From positions 49,632,001 to 49,696,000 of the forward strand of contig NC_134539.1 in NCBI RefSeq assembly GCF_050624435.1: 64,000 nt of DNA. Reading direction: 5' to 3'. Position 1 is the first letter of the stretch. The number at the start of each line of letters is the position of its first letter. The position numbers were made by a program, and so were the translations under genes. Under the pieces are notes generated by a model. The model was not told the origin of the DNA and did not search any database. It was given only the letters and a program-made list of their open reading frames with translations. This DNA is from Tenrec ecaudatus. Lineage: Eukaryota > Chordata > Mammalia > Afrosoricida > Tenrecidae. Shown one piece after another: positions 32,016-44,165 of this stretch.

Positions 32016-32399
32016 ACAGCGCCAGGTTAGGGATTACACATTTGAAAAGGGGTCTTGTTTCTGTGAGGAAGGTGCTGTGGGACTGACAAATGCCAGCCCT
32101 ACTTGGATGCAGAATCTGATATGGTGGGGAAAAATGTGAAACTGTTCATCACAGATAAGCCCAATTAAGCTCGACTTTACCTTGCTTATTGGACAATCTA
32201 TCCCTGGAGTTACCTTACCTATTACTTTGCTAGTATCACCTGTTCTTGCTAGGGCTGATGATCTTGCCCTAGAAATGGATGCAGTCAGGTAAGGTGGGAA
32301 ACAAGATGAACTTAACCCCCGCCAAGGTTTGGAGTGAAAAATGAGCTGCCTCTTCTGTAAGCAAATACAACTGAGGATCTAATTGTGTCAAAAGGACCA

Positions 32400-32790
32400 A
32401 AACCCACTGACATCGAGTCAATTCAGACTCCTCTTCCCGTCTCACTGCCATTGAGTCAATATCGACTCCTAGCGACTCTATATAACATTTTGAGTCTGCA
32501 AATCTTTACCGCAGAGACAGCCTCCTCCATCTCCTGGGTTTGAACCCTTAAGGTTAGCTGCCCAAAGTCACAGCCACCAGGGCCCAAAGGAAGGCCACTG
32601 CCACGGCGTCAATACTGAATTATAGTTACCCTACAGGACAGGGTAGAACTGCCCCTGTGGTGTTTTCAAGACTAACTCTTTATGGGAGTAAAAAGCCCCG
32701 TCTTTCTCCCAGGAGCTGCTGGTGGTTTCGAACTACCGATCTTGGGGATCGCAGCACAACGCATAACCACTACGCCACTAGAGCTCCTGA
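32400..32790 (-). repeat. two AfroSINEs, antisense, in tandem
   Basis: An older copy (about 32440-32585, GAGTCAATATCGACTCCTAG to CAGCCACCAGGGCCC) is followed by a well-preserved one (about 32590-32788: GGACAGGGTAGAACTGCCCC, GAGCTGCTGGTGGTTTCGAA, ACGCATAACCACTACGCCAC). The second ends only about 100 bp from the start of the SNX30 CpG island. Confidence 0.85.
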
Positions 32791-33706
32791 AAGGAAGCAC
32801 AGATGCACAAAATAACATGAACCTGACGCATCGAAACAACAATAACCTGAACCTGATGGTTCTCTCGAAAGGCTGCTTCCTCCCGGTGCAAATCATTGGC
32901 GGCATTCCCTGCGGCCGCCTTCATTTACCGACGCTCGTCTGGGGCCCAACCGCACAAACCCCGGCTCAGCTGTGGGAGCAAGATGGCAGCGGGCTATCAG
33001 CGTGGGATTCGAGGAGACCCCGCACCGCCGCCTCGAATTTCTTCCCGCCGTCGCCATCCAATGCTGGGTCTCCTCTGAGTCCCCGAGCCCCTCAGGTCCT
33101 GCTCATCTGCGCCCCAGTGCCCTCTCCGGGCTGGTTCCTACGCGAAGCTCGCGGCCCAGAGGACCTGGGCTCGTGAGGGCGACCCACAGCCCCCGGCGCG
33201 GCAGCTCGCGAGCGCCCCAGTCGCCGCGGGGACGGCACGGGCGGGCCCAACGTCTTTCCCCACCTCAGGTTTCCGTTAAACATTAACGCCGGGGCGGCGC
33301 GCGGCCCCTCAAGGGCCGTTGGACGCTCGGAGCACGGCGGCCGCGGGCTCGGGGCGCACTTCCTGCCGCGCGGGGGCGGAGCCGTCCGCCCCTCCCCCTC
33401 GTTGGCTCCACCCCTCCCGGCGGGCCGGGCGCCTCGGAGGCGGGGCCGCGAGCGGGGTGGGCGGGGTAGCGGTGCGGGCGGACCGCGGCGGGCTCGGGCT
33501 CGGGCGCGGAGCGGAGCGGCGGCGCGCGGCCAGGAGCGGCTCAGCCCACCCAGCCCTGCGCGGCGGCGAGCAGGCGGCTCGGCTCGGGCAAGTGCAGGGC
33601 CTCCGAGCTCGCCGCGGCCCAGGGGGGCCTCGGCCGGGGCGCTGGGCGCCCGCCGCGGCAGGCAGCAGGAAGGAGCGGCGGCGGCGCGTCCCGAGCAGTG
33701 CGCGCC

Positions 33707-33862
33707 ATGTCGGGCGGGCCCCCCAAGGCCCTGCAGTCCACGGGGCCCCACTCGCTGCGCGACATGCCGCACCCGCTGGCCGGCTCCAGCAGCGAAGAGG
33801 CCGTGGGTGGCGACAGCACGCCCAGCCCGGACCTGCTGATGGCCCGCAGCTTCGGCGACAAG
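33707..33862 (+). CDS. SNX30: SNX30 coding exon 1
   Basis: Encodes the first 52 residues of sorting nexin 30: MSGGPPKALQ, STGPHSLRDMPHPLAG, SSSEEAVGGDSTPSPD, LLMARSFGDK. It is nearly identical to human SNX30 as I recall it, apart from small changes near the start such as Gln10 for Pro. The full protein is a PX-BAR sorting nexin of the SNX4/SNX7/SNX30 group that tubulates endosomes and, paired with SNX4, supports recycling and ATG9A traffic in autophagy. Both the PX and BAR domains lie in later exons outside the window; this piece is the unstructured N-terminus. The ATG has a good context (GCGCCATGT). The exon ends at AAG followed by donor GTGGGG. Confidence 0.93.
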
Positions 33863-33868
33863 GTGGGG
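33863..33868 (+). other. SNX30: SNX30 exon 1 splice donor
   Basis: GACAAG followed by GTGGGG, phase 0 after Lys52. This matches the place where the human protein continues with DLILPNGG from the next exon. Confidence 0.8.
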
Positions 33869-36800
33869 CGCGCGGGGCTGCGGACCTGGAGGCTCATTCC
33901 ATTCCCGGGAGGAGGGAGCGGTGGCGGATCCCAAGCCACGCGGCTAGGCTCGGGGCCGCGCCCATCCTGGCGCCCCTTCCCGAGGGGAGGGCGTGCCCTC
34001 GCCCCCGGAGCCTTCGGCAAAATGACACCCGGCCGGGTCGCAGCTGCGAGGGAGCGACCGGAGGGGACGGGCTTCCCTGGCGGTGCCTGGCCGCGAGCGC
34101 CGGTGACAGCTGGTGGGGAGGGGTCCCGCCGGTGCGAGTGGCGCGCTGGGCGTCTGGGTCCTGGGTCCTGGGATAGGGTCCCCAGTGCATCCCTCGGGGC
34201 TGAGCTGCCGGATACTTTGTTGCCTCCAGTTTCCTGGGACTACACCGCAGCAAGAGTTAATGGTTAGGGGTGGTAGATTAGGACAGCCCCGATCTAAAGC
34301 GAGAGAAGGTCTGTGTCCCCCACGCACCCCACCCCCGCCCCGACGGTCATGTGGCGAGTGATCTTTGTTTAGATTTGCTGTGTGCCGGGAGGAGTCACCT
34401 GACTTAGACCCCAGCCGGCGGCGCGCAGAGAGAGTGGTTGCGGTTTTCTGTCTAGGGCTCCACTCACCTCCGACGGCCTCCCACGCTGTTACGGTTTTGG
34501 CAGAAACTGGTTTTGTGGTCGACGAGGGGAAAAAAAACCAAAAACCCCAAACCCTCGCCCTTTGCCCTTCTTTGTGCGTTAGGAGGCGCCGGCTTTTCTG
34601 AGATCAGCAGCCCTCCTGAGGCCCAGAGGAGAAAGGGGCGGCTTTCCATTCTCCCCCGGGCTTGCGACTGGAGCTCTGCGGTGACCGGGACTTGAGCAGT
34701 GATTGAACCAGCAACGCGCTTCACTTAGTCGCTAATTGCTGGAATTAGCATGCTCAGCACTGGTGACTTTCTGCTCCTGGCGAAAGAAATACTCAATGGA
34801 GGCTTCCTTGTCCCAGTACCAAATCGACCCTTTCTTCCCTCCCTCCCTCTCCACTCCCACCCATGCAAGAGCACGGAGCAGTACAATGAGCATGGGAGGA
34901 TATGACTTGCCGGCCTTGCCTTGAGCACTCCAAATAGCTAGGGGACTCGATGTACCTCCGTAGAGGTTGTGCAGGTGAAGAGTGGGAGTAAGCCAGTGGG
35001 AGCAAGAAACCGTCCAAAGCTAAAGAAGCCAAAGGCCTGAGTAGCCCCAGGTGTAAGCTGCGATTCTCTCTCCTAGATTAGCAACAGTGAGGTTATGTCG
35101 CTTAGAAATTGGTCCTAAATGAATGTGGAATAGGAACTCAGGTTAACTCTTCCTGGTCCTTGCTTCTGGGGAGGAAAGTGAATGATGGCTTGATGTGTAA
35201 CAAATGGCATTCTCCCCCCCCCCTTGCCCCCATCCGAGTTGGCACCTGACGGGCATTTCTGTGGGTCAAGATTCTGGAAGTTCAGACTTACAGGTCGCTC
35301 ACAAAGTTGCAGCCAGGCCTGTAGTTGCTGTCCAGTCAGGATCCCACTTACTTGGCCGTGTGTGCCAGCGTAGAACTGTGCTGCGTAGGCCTCTCCCTGG
35401 GTGGGTTTTCAGGTGTGACTCCCCAGGCCTTTCTTCACAATGCCTCTGGGTGGACTCAAGCCTCAGTGCTGTGGTTAGAGACTCAGCGGTTGGCTGGGCC
35501 TGCAGTTTTCTGGAGAGGCTGGATTGGGGAAAGATCCCCTTGAAGGCTGCTTGCTGGCAGGCCTTGGATCCTTGCCGACATGGCAGCTGGTTCCCCCAGA
35601 GCAGGTGATCCAAGAGAGAGAGTGTGTCTGGACACTGCCCATAGCCTTGTAGGAAGGAGTACAATCTCATCGTGGGAGTGATATCTCGGCCGTCTTCTAC
35701 TGCTCTCAGACCAACTCGGGTACAATGTGGGGAAAGGGTGTGACCACCAGGAGGCGGAGATTGTTGGTGCCACCTTGGAGGCTGGCCACCAACGATTGCT
35801 ATGTTAAATATTTGCTTAAGGTCTCAGCTCTTGGAGAACACTCGGGGAAAGGGGAAGAAGTAGGAGCATTTTACTCACACATACTAGGAAGACGCATGCC
35901 CTCTTCCACCAACATATGGCTGGTGTGCAGGAAGCCAGACCCAAACCTGACGACTCCTGGCTTCCTCTACAGGGCCAGCTCTGAGAGAGAGAGAATGGTG
36001 GAGACATTCTTATTAATTATTGACTATTTAATAAGTCTCCTAACAGCTTTGGAGAGAATCTAAATGACACCGTTCCCAAGGGTCTCATTCCTAGTAAGCC
36101 ACTTTTCCTTAGAGGCTATCCAGTGCAATTTCTTTCTCCCAATTGAGAGAAACATTCTCCTTGACGCTTCTTGCCTTACATGCAAGTTCTCATTAGAGTG
36201 ATTTCTGTCAAAGAAGCGCATCAGGAGCGAGCTAGGAATGGAGGTGGGAAGGAATTGGAATCCTGCACTTTGCCCTGGTTCTTTTGTTCAGCCTGCAGGG
36301 CTCCCTGTAGAGGGCAGTGCAAGAAGTTGGGTGCTGCTGCAGACCATCTTTACTTCTTTTTGGAAATTGGAGTTGTTCTGCAGAAGTGACTATCTTTCTT
36401 TGGGCCCAGGTGGTGCCATGAACAGGTGGGAGAGAAAAGTGAATGTGTGAGACTCACCACTTGAACATTTCTGATGGGAGGAATCTAGTTTACCTACCAG
36501 GGGCTTGCTACGATTAATTCTTTTCAATCCATCAGGACTCATAGTTTTTGTCTCCATCTAAAATTGTACGTAAATCACTTCTCTCTTTTGCTTTCATGTG
36601 TAAATGGCTCTGGGCTGCTGCTTCACTGACTCAGGCTCTGGCTTCTGTGGACCTCCCAAAACCTCACATGAAATTCTCACCAGCCTCCTTTTGTGGTTAA
36701 CACACCTGCCCACATCCTCCACCTCGTCACCAAACCTCTTCACCTCCACTTCCTGCCCCATAGGACCCTGCTTCCCCTGAAGTTTTCTCAATGGTGGTGC

Positions 36801-36914
36801 CTTTTCCTCCTCTCCACTATTTGTTTCAGGGACAGGAGATAGGCGGCTACTTTTATTCTCTACCATGTCTCTGTAAGCCCACCTCTGCTCTCTGGAGACT
36901 CATGCCATTTTCTT

Positions 36915-37470
36915 CATTCAGCAGATAGTGAGTGCCTACTCTGGCCCAGGCATAGTTCGAGGACCTTGAGATAAATCAAGTGAATAAACTGGTCAAACAC
37001 TGGCTTTTCACGAGTATCTTCTCTTGAGGCCCAGTGGTGTGTCCTTCTCTTGTACATAGGGTTGCTATCAGTGGGAACCGACAACGGTACCCCTAACCAC
37101 CCCCACATACTGTGCTGGGCAACAAATGCTGTGGGAAAAAGAAAAAGTAGAGCAGGGGAAGGGGGCCCAGGAGCACTGGCCAGGGGAGTGTGTCTAGGCC
37201 TCATTGAGAAGTTGACATTTGAGCAGACTTTAAGGAGGCTGGGGAGATGGCAGACAGATAGCTGAAGAAAAGTTTCTGCCAAAGCAGAGCCTGGGTGTCA
37301 GCAAACAGCCCAGAGGCCAGTATGGCTGGACAGGGCCGAGTTACGGGGCAGGGGGAGGTGGGGTATTCTGGGGCTGACCGCAGAGAGGAGGTGAGCAGAT
37401 CTTGCAGGGTCTGGCAGGCCAGCCTGAGGATTTTGGTCATTGTGGGGTCTTGAGGCTGTAATTTAACTTA
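36915..37470 (+). repeat. ancient mammalian LINE-like repeat
   Basis: CATTCAGCAGATAGTGAGTG with CTCTGGCCCAGGCATAG, then GACATTTGAGCAGACTTTAA, GAGGCCAGTATGGCTGGACA and TGCAGGGTCTGGCAGGCCAG follow a widespread old placental repeat order (L2-like; exact name unsure). Confidence 0.5.
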
Positions 37471-38504
37471 TGTGTTGAAGAGACAGAACTGAGAATCCCT
37501 TTGATCAGTCCACTGAATTAGTCAGAATTTAGCCACAAGCCTTTTTCTGTTCAGAGGAAAAGCACCGAGCTCATGTTATAAAGGCCTAGGTATTTTGGCT
37601 TTAAGAATGGCTGGAATCAAAATGATGTTGAGATGTGTCCTTTCCATCTCTGGGCTCTGCTGCCCTCTTGTTGACTTTATTCTAAAGCCCAGGAAGGGAC
37701 AGCTCTGCAAACAAGCTTCGCAGCGCCAGCAGAAAGAGAGCACTTCTTTCTGGAGAGTGCCGGCAATAGCCCTGGGGTGGTGGTGTCTCATTGGCCTAAA
37801 CTGGGTCAGGCTCTTGGTGACTGCTTTCAGGTAGCAACCGATTGCCCACACCTGGATCAGGTGCTCGCCTTTGAGCCAGGAGACCCCACCACCACCCACT
37901 GCCCTGGGCTGGTTCCCAGTCAGCAACTCTCTAAGACAGACTAGAAGGGCCCCGTCTGGTGGATTCCAGTTTTCAATATGTACAGAAACAGACGTGCCCC
38001 GTCTTTCTCCTGACAAGCCTGTGGCAGCAGCAGGGCGCGTAATCAATGCACCCCTTAAGAAAGGTTTTTATTTGCTTTCATTGTGAAACATGCAAAATGC
38101 ACGAAATGCTTCTGTAGAGCTTAAAGAAGAAAAGATATGTACACACTTTAATAAGCAACACTGTACAGTGAACACTGATGTGTCCACCCCACCCCCAACT
38201 CCAGATTAAGACCTCGAATATTATTAGTGTTTGGGGGAACCCTGGAGCGAAGAGGGAAGCAATTTCTAAGCACAACCAGGATATTGCTCCCAGGATGAGG
38301 AATGGGTGTCAGCAGGCAAAAAAACGACATTCACTACAGACCTTGTACTCCCCTGCCATTCCTACCTCCCCTGATTTTCACATTTGTTTGTTAAAACCTT
38401 TAGACCCCCAGTTTACTGTCTTCTCAAAGCATGCCCTCTTCTGCAGTGGGGGGGGTGGCTGAAAAGGGTAGCTTTACCATACACATGTCTGATCTGTTCA
38501 AAAC

Positions 38505-38696
38505 CAAACCAAGCAAAACCAAATTCACCGCCATCGAGTCGATGCTGAGACATAGCGACCCCTGTGGATCTCCAAGACCCTAGCTGTGTTTACGGGAGTA
38601 GAAAGCCCGGCCTTTCTGCCAAGATGCTTGGTGGTTTCAGATGGCTGACCATGCAGAGCTCGGCCCAACGCATAACTACTGTCCCACCAGGGCCCC
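38505..38696 (-). repeat. AfroSINE, antisense
   Basis: CACCGCCATCGAGTCGATGC, TTTACGGGAGTAGAAAGCCC, CATAACTACTGTCCCACCAG. Well preserved. Confidence 0.85.
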
Positions 38697-38821
38697 GTGT
38701 GCCCTCCGGAAGCACTCTGTTGTTCCATCTCTGCAGTCACTCTCACTGTTTCTCTCAAACAATTCAGCAGGGGGCAGGGGGAACAGAACAGAAACATGCA
38801 TGAAGGGAGACAGCAGACGGT

Positions 38822-39052
38822 TTTAAGATAAGAAAATAATAATTTAATGTATCAAGGGTGCAGAGCGTGGGAGGGTGGAGGAGGGAGGGGAAAAAAGAGG
38901 AGCCGATACCAAGGGTTCAAGTAGAAAGAAAATGTTTTGAAAATGATGAAAGCAACATACATGTAAGTTGATGCAATTGATGTATGGCTTATTAAAAGAG
39001 CGATAAGAACCCCCAGTAAAAGGATTTATTAAACAAACAAACAAACAAAACA
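38822..39052 (+). repeat. L1-type repeat 3' end
   Basis: AATAATAATTTAATGTATCA, a G-rich tract at 38870-38890, GAAAATGTTTTGAAAATGAT, and an (AAAC)n tail at about 39031-39050. Confidence 0.75.
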
Positions 39053-39399
39053 CCAGTTCAGCCACACTTGCAGGGCCACACCCTCCCATTATGAGTAGGT
39101 GGCAGGATGTCGCCGCCCATCAGATAGCATGGCCTTACTCTTCTGTCTGTCCAGGTCCCTGAATAAAATATTCCTACTGTACCCCTTCTCTGACCTTTGC
39201 CCTATGCAGGAGGGCTGTGAGCAGAGTCATTCGGCCAACTGCCTGCTAAGAATTTGCTCTCACTCCCCAGATACACTGAATCAGAACCTCCATTTTCATG
39301 GGTCCCGGGCCTTGTCGGCGGTTTTAGTAGTGCTCAATGAGATCCCGAGAATCTCATGGAAGTAAAGGCTCGGATTCCGAATAGCTGGGGTGGACATAG

Positions 39400-39583
39400 G
39401 CAGCCTGGTGGCACAGTGGGTTAAGCTACCGACAGAACCTACCAGCTGCTCTGTGGGCGGGAAATGGGGCAGTGTGTGCATCCATAAAGACTCACAGCCG
39501 TGGAGACCCGATGGAGCAGTTCCATTCTGTACTGTAGGGTTGCTAGGAGATGGAGGGGCTTGATGGCGGTGGGTCTGGGGTGG
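39400..39583 (+). repeat. AfroSINE, diverged
   Basis: CAGCCTGGTGGCACAGTGGG, then ACAGCCGTGGAGACCC and GAGGGGCTTGATGGCGGTGG. Confidence 0.7.
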
Positions 39584-39829
39584 AAATGCACCTTTACAGC
39601 AGTAAGGTGGCCGCCTGAACTGACTTGAGGTCCCGCTCATAACCCTCTCCTGTGTTCACCTCCCTGACCCAGTTCAGAGCCCATGGCCCCTAGGTCTGTA
39701 GTCCTGGCTGTCAGTTTTTCTTTGGTGCCCTTTCTCCTTTACACCCAGTCACTTCATGTGTTCCTGTCTTTTACCTGTAGTTGCAATGTAGAGGCCCTGG
39801 AAGGAATGCCCCCTATCTGAATTCCTGGT

Positions 39830-40122
39830 GGGGGCAGGAAAGAAAGAGGAGGCTTTCTACTCCCAGAAACAGTTAGCTTCTCAGAAAGTCACAGGAGCAG
39901 TAGTTCCACCCTCTCCCACAGGGTTGCCGTGAGTCGGCTTCCACTGACGGCAGGGGTGGTTTGGTTTATTCCTGGGCTACAGCACAACCGAGTTCTCAGT
40001 GGTGCAGGGACCTCTTCTCTGCCCTGTCCAAACCCGGGGAGTCAATTCTGACTCAGGGCGACCTGAGTGGGTTCAAACTGCTGACCTTTCAGTCAGCAGC
40101 CAAGCCTTTCACCCACGCTCCT
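39830..40122. repeat. two partial AfroSINEs, opposite strands
   Basis: 39830-39970 is a plus-strand 3' half (GAGGAGGCTTTCTACTCCCA, tail GGGGTGGTTTGGTTTATT). 40038-40122 is antisense (GTCAATTCTGACTCAGGGCG, GGTTCAAACTGCTGACCTTT). Confidence 0.65.
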
Positions 40123-40739
40123 TTTCCATTCCCTGTCGGCCCCTAATTTGCACACTGGCTGATTTCAGGCTCTTGCCATTCTGCCCCTCCACTCCACGCT
40201 ACCTTAGAGGAATGGGGCCCACCAGGAATGCGCTCCTTTAGCTTTCTTTCTCGAAACTGCTGATTGATCCGAATCCTCAGCCACCCCTACTCTCCATCCC
40301 CGCCCCACAGCTTGCTTCTGTCCTCCCAGCCTCTCAGAGAGAGGCCTATTTGCCATCCAGCCTTCACACCTGATCCTTCAGCCTCTCCCTCTCAGCTGGT
40401 TCTACCCCCGCCAGTATGCCGACCTGCTCAAGTTCTCTGTCTTTAAAACAAAGCTGAGCGTGAAGAAAACTCCTGATACTTCTTTCTCCCCACCCCAAGC
40501 GCTGTTTCTCTTCACTGCCAAACTATTTTTTTTTTGCAGGGGGGGGGGGAAATGTATTGTTGTCTATACATCCTAACTTCTGGGCTGTCCCTCCAGCCTG
40601 CTGCCCTGTTTTGTGACTTTGCTGTTCTCAGTCCCAGTGACCCCTCACTGCTAAATCCAGGAGCTGGCCTAAGGGTAGGCAGTACTCCATCCCGCTGAGC
40701 ACTCACTCCCCAGCTCGAAACACCCTGCCCTCCCGTTCT

Positions 40740-40945
40740 AGTGTTAGAGTTCTGGGACCCGATTATCTGCCCTTGGATTTCAGCCCTGCCACTTGGCCAT
40801 CTTGGTAGCTGGGAATTATTTAACCTCTCCGTACCTCGGTTTCCTCAAACGTGAAAAGGCATCACCCACAGATGGGCTGGCTAAGAAGATGCAGTGAGGT
40901 CACACAGTGGTGCTTGGTACATGGGAGCCTTGGAGGGAAGTGAGG
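40740..40945 (+). repeat. MIR
   Basis: CAGCCCTGCCACTTGGCCAT, GGGAATTATTTAACCTCTCC, GTACCTCGGTTTCCTCA, then GAAGATGCAGTGAGGTCAC: near-complete MIR core and 3' part. Confidence 0.75.
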
Positions 40946-41391
40946 CTCTTGTGCTCGCTTACTTCTTGATGGCCTGCCTACTCCTCACATCGTCTGTATT
41001 TTGTCCTGTTTATCAGTTGTCATTATCGGTTAGAGTCCAATTCAAATAAAAAACACACGAGGTATGGCAAACGGAGAGACTGTCGTATAGAGACTTATTT
41101 CATGGCTGATGGGAAACTCAAAGGCCAGCAGACAGTAAGGCGACCGCATGGCGTCTAGAATTAGAGGAAGCGCTTTTGTCTTCGACAGGGAGGCTCAATG
41201 AGAGGAGGTGATGTTGGCAGAAGTCGGGCGATTCTGTCCAAATACACAGAGGGAGGGGGCTCGGGAGAGACAGTTGCTCTTGCTAAGGACACTGTCTGAG
41301 CGAGAGGAAAGGGTGAGGTAGCCTGGCTTCTCTCCTGGTCCTGTGTCAGTGTCTTCCTTTGGTTAGTTGCACCCGGCCGGGAGGCCGCGGA

Positions 41392-41416
41392 GCCTGGGAA
41401 ATGTAGTTCCCTGTGG
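41392..41416. promoter_or_regulatory. ZNF143/Staf-like sequence in intron
   Basis: CCTGGGAAATGTAGTTCCCT contains the ACTACATTTCCCAGG-type motif on the minus strand (compare the ZNF143 site ACTACAATTCCCAG). It sits in a small GC patch within SNX30 intron 1. It may be repeat-borne; no function is shown. Confidence 0.3.
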
Positions 41417-41629
41417 TATGAGCTCTGAAATGGCCAGCATGACTTTCTTTCTCCCTGACCTTACATGCTGCTGTCTCAGGCCTCTGCCGCAGCCCTCTGT
41501 GTAGCTGTTTCCTCTGGGTCATTTTAGCCTGTGGCTTCAAAGGCAATTTGCATATTGCTATTTCCTGAATCTTTTTAAAGTATCACTTTCTTTAGAACTG
41601 TATATTTAATTACCTCCTGTACATTTTAA

Positions 41630-42110
41630 TTTTGTCACATAGAAACCTCAAATTCAACATGTCCCAAGCTGAACTCAAGTCTGCCAGTGCTTCCCCTGCC
41701 CTCCCCAGCCAGCCCTGCTTCTCCTTGGCTCTCTGTCCTGGTGAAGAATACAACCCTCCATTGCTTTGCTCGGGTGGGAAATCAAGTCATTGTCTTCGCC
41801 GCTTTACTCTCTCTCATCACGTGGATCCAACAGACCTTATTCTGTGCCTCCTCCCTCCTCAGCATCTCCAGCGTCTGTCTCCCTCTCTCCAGCCCTGTAT
41901 AAGGACTCTGGTTCAGGCCTTCAGCATGCTGTGCTCACCATTGCCTTCTCACCAGACCTCTGCCCATGGGAATGCTTCCTCTTATCCGTTGTTCACGTTG
42001 CAGCCAGAACCATTCTTCTAAAAGTCACAAAGGATGATGATGTCACTCTCGTGCTTAAAACCTCTCCCTGCTTTCCTGTTAGTCTTGACTGTGCCCAAGG
42101 CATCGTCTCT
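41630..42110 (-). repeat. ancient LINE-like repeat, antisense (L2-like)
   Basis: CCTCAAATTCAACATGTCCC with AAGCTGAACTC, then a long pyrimidine-rich body, GCAGCCAGAACCATTCTTCT and TCTCGTGCTTAAAACC are in the order of a common old mammalian LINE read backwards. Confidence 0.6.
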
Positions 42111-42140
42111 GGGCTTTTGTGTGCTGTTCTTTCCACCAAG

Positions 42141-42330
42141 GCGTCCTGGTGGCCTGCTGTGAGATAAGTATTGGGTTGCTAATCACAAGATCTATAGCTC
42201 AAACCCACCAGCTGCACCTTGGGAGAAAGATGAGGCTGTTGCTCTCATGTAAAGATTTACTGTCTTGGAAACTCCATCTAGGACCACTCTGAGTTAGCAC
42301 CAACTTAATAGCAGAGGTTTGGGTTTGGCT
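42141..42330 (+). repeat. AfroSINE
   Basis: GCGTCCTGGTGGCCTGCTGT, AAACCCACCAGCTGCACC, GAGAAAGATGAGGCTGTTGC, CTTAATAGCAGAGGTTTGGG. Confidence 0.75.
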
Positions 42331-42360
42331 CCTGGCACTGGGGTACTGTAAGAAAGAAAG

Positions 42361-42389
42361 CCCCCCACCCACCCCCACCCACCCCCCTG
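42361..42389. repeat. short C-rich (CCCACC)n run
   Basis: CCCCCCACCCACCCCCACCC followed by ACCCCCC. The minus strand could form a G-quadruplex. Confidence 0.7.
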
Positions 42390-43994
42390 GAAGTCAGGTA
42401 GTCCTCTAGAAGCAGCACATTCCAGTTGAGTCTGTGGGTCTCATTCTCTCAGGGTTACTGCCACGATAGAGTAATGATAGAATTCAGATTCTAGACCCCC
42501 AACTGTAAGTGGCATTTCTGTCAGGGACAAAGCACTGTGGGATACAAAAGTAGATGAGATTGGAGGTTTACCAGACCCAGGAGCTTCCTGATTCGTTGGG
42601 GGGAGAGGCCCACGTCATGAATCTTATACAATATGGGGCATGCGTGGCTGTCTCTACTGGAGGGCTCCTGTTTGCCCAGCATATGTGGTTCCCTTGGGGA
42701 AACTTCCAAGACTAGTCCTGTGACTCTGGTGAGCCTGCCCATCATTGTGGAGCAGCTCCCTGCCCTCCCTAAGCGAGAGGAAGATGGAATGGGGCGCAGC
42801 ATCACGGCTGAGGAAAGAGACTGAACACAGGTTCTGAAGTGGAGAAGACTTGTGGCCGTTGGAGGATTGAGTGGGGTCATGGTTGTCAGGAGTGGGTCCT
42901 GGGAGCCCAGAGGTGGAGATTAGTGGGAGAGGAGGTGGGAGGACAGGTCAGGAAGAGCCTGGAAGGCTGCTGTTGATTGCTGTGCTGTGGAAGTTCGCTT
43001 TTCTTCTCTGGACACTGGAAGGGAGAGGCTTTGTATGGTTGAGGACTGAGATGGAAAGACTGGTAGTAGAAAGGAAGGTGTTGGGATAGCGTGGCTTCAG
43101 TTAGATCTAGCGTGCTGAGATAGCGTGGGGTTTGGTTGGCGCTGTTGGCTGGGAGAAGAAAGGTTAGAAACTTGTAGGATGACCCGTTTAGGAATCTGTG
43201 TGGCTGCCCGGTTGCCTACTCTCGGAGGCTGGTTCCTTCATGAGCGAAGGACCAGAGATTGGGGAACAAGTACGAGGGAGATGTCTTGGGTATAGTTTAA
43301 AGTCAGGGCTTCTGGGCAAGGGTAAATATATGAATTCCTCTGTCGAAAGCCTACTCAAATCTTACTACTTAACACAAATGCTGCCTCTGAAATGTTCTTC
43401 TCTACATAGAGATGCGTAACCCAGTAGATCAACTCGGAAACAGGAGCGGAAGATGGAGACCGTGAGGCCAGGATTCAGACCCAGTGGGCACAGGAATGGA
43501 ACGGAGGGCAGGAGGCTGTAGCAGTTTGCTAGCAAGAAGGGTTACAGCTTGGGGGAAAAACCAGATTGAGGGAAGGCATTTAGGGTGGGGGAGAATTGAG
43601 CATCCGGGAGGTTACTGAGGAGAAGCCAGATGGTTCATGACAAATGTGAGCCTTTCAAAGTACAATAAGTACACAGCAGCAGGTTCACAAGGGTACGCTA
43701 ATTCGTGTACCAATGTGTACCAGTAATTGGGTCATGATTAGATATTGGACGAGTCATGTGCTGTCTCACACCTGCGTTACCTCAACATAGTTCCTTGTCT
43801 TCTCTGCCTGGATGGGATTGTGGAATCACTGCTATTTCCGTGAGCCTCCTGGAGAGGGAGGGGCGGGTCTGGAGAGGGGAGGGGCGGGGAGTGTGTAGGT
43901 CCGTAGTCGCAGAAAAAAACATCTTAGCACGCCTGTTTGCGTAAATCTACACAAGCAGGAAAAGCGTGGCACATTTAGATAGAGCACAGACACT

Positions 43995-44165
43995 TTTCAA
44001 AGCCCCTATCCATTTAGCAAATGCTCTGTGCCGGGCTCTGCTAGGTGGTGGGACACCGAGGAAGATTTTCAAAAGGTCTCACCCTTGAGAGTTTTCACGG
44101 TCCAGTGAAGAAGGGGAACATGCAAACAGATGCTTGGGATAGAATGTGAAAAATGCTAAACGGAC
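43995..44165 (+). repeat. ancient mammalian LINE-like repeat fragment
   Basis: CCATTTAGCAAATGCTCTGT, GCCGGGCTCTGCTAGGTGG, TCCAGTGAAGAAGGGGAACA: the old placental block order also seen at 24275 and 54760. Confidence 0.5.

Larger units (their letters stand above)
32900..34170. promoter_or_regulatory. SNX30: SNX30 CpG island and promoter
   Basis: A strong CpG island of about 1.2 kb, peaking at 33280-33720, with repeated GC boxes (GGGGCGGAGCC near 33373, GAGGCGGGGCCGC near 33436, GGTGGGCGGGGTAGC near 33457) and no TATA box. It covers the 5' UTR, coding exon 1 and the start of intron 1. Long open frames on both strands here are by-products of the GC content. The transcription start cannot be fixed from sequence; it is probably within 33430-33600. 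Confidence 0.8.

Noticed and set aside
33092-33934. 280-codon minus-strand open frame in the SNX30 CpG island
   Set aside because: Low-complexity Pro/Arg/Ala/Gly translation caused by high GC. It overlaps SNX30 exon 1 on the other strand and has no domain.
33319-34176. 285-codon plus-strand open frame overlapping SNX30 exon 1
   Set aside because: Out of frame with the SNX30 peptide, GC-driven, and runs on into intron sequence.
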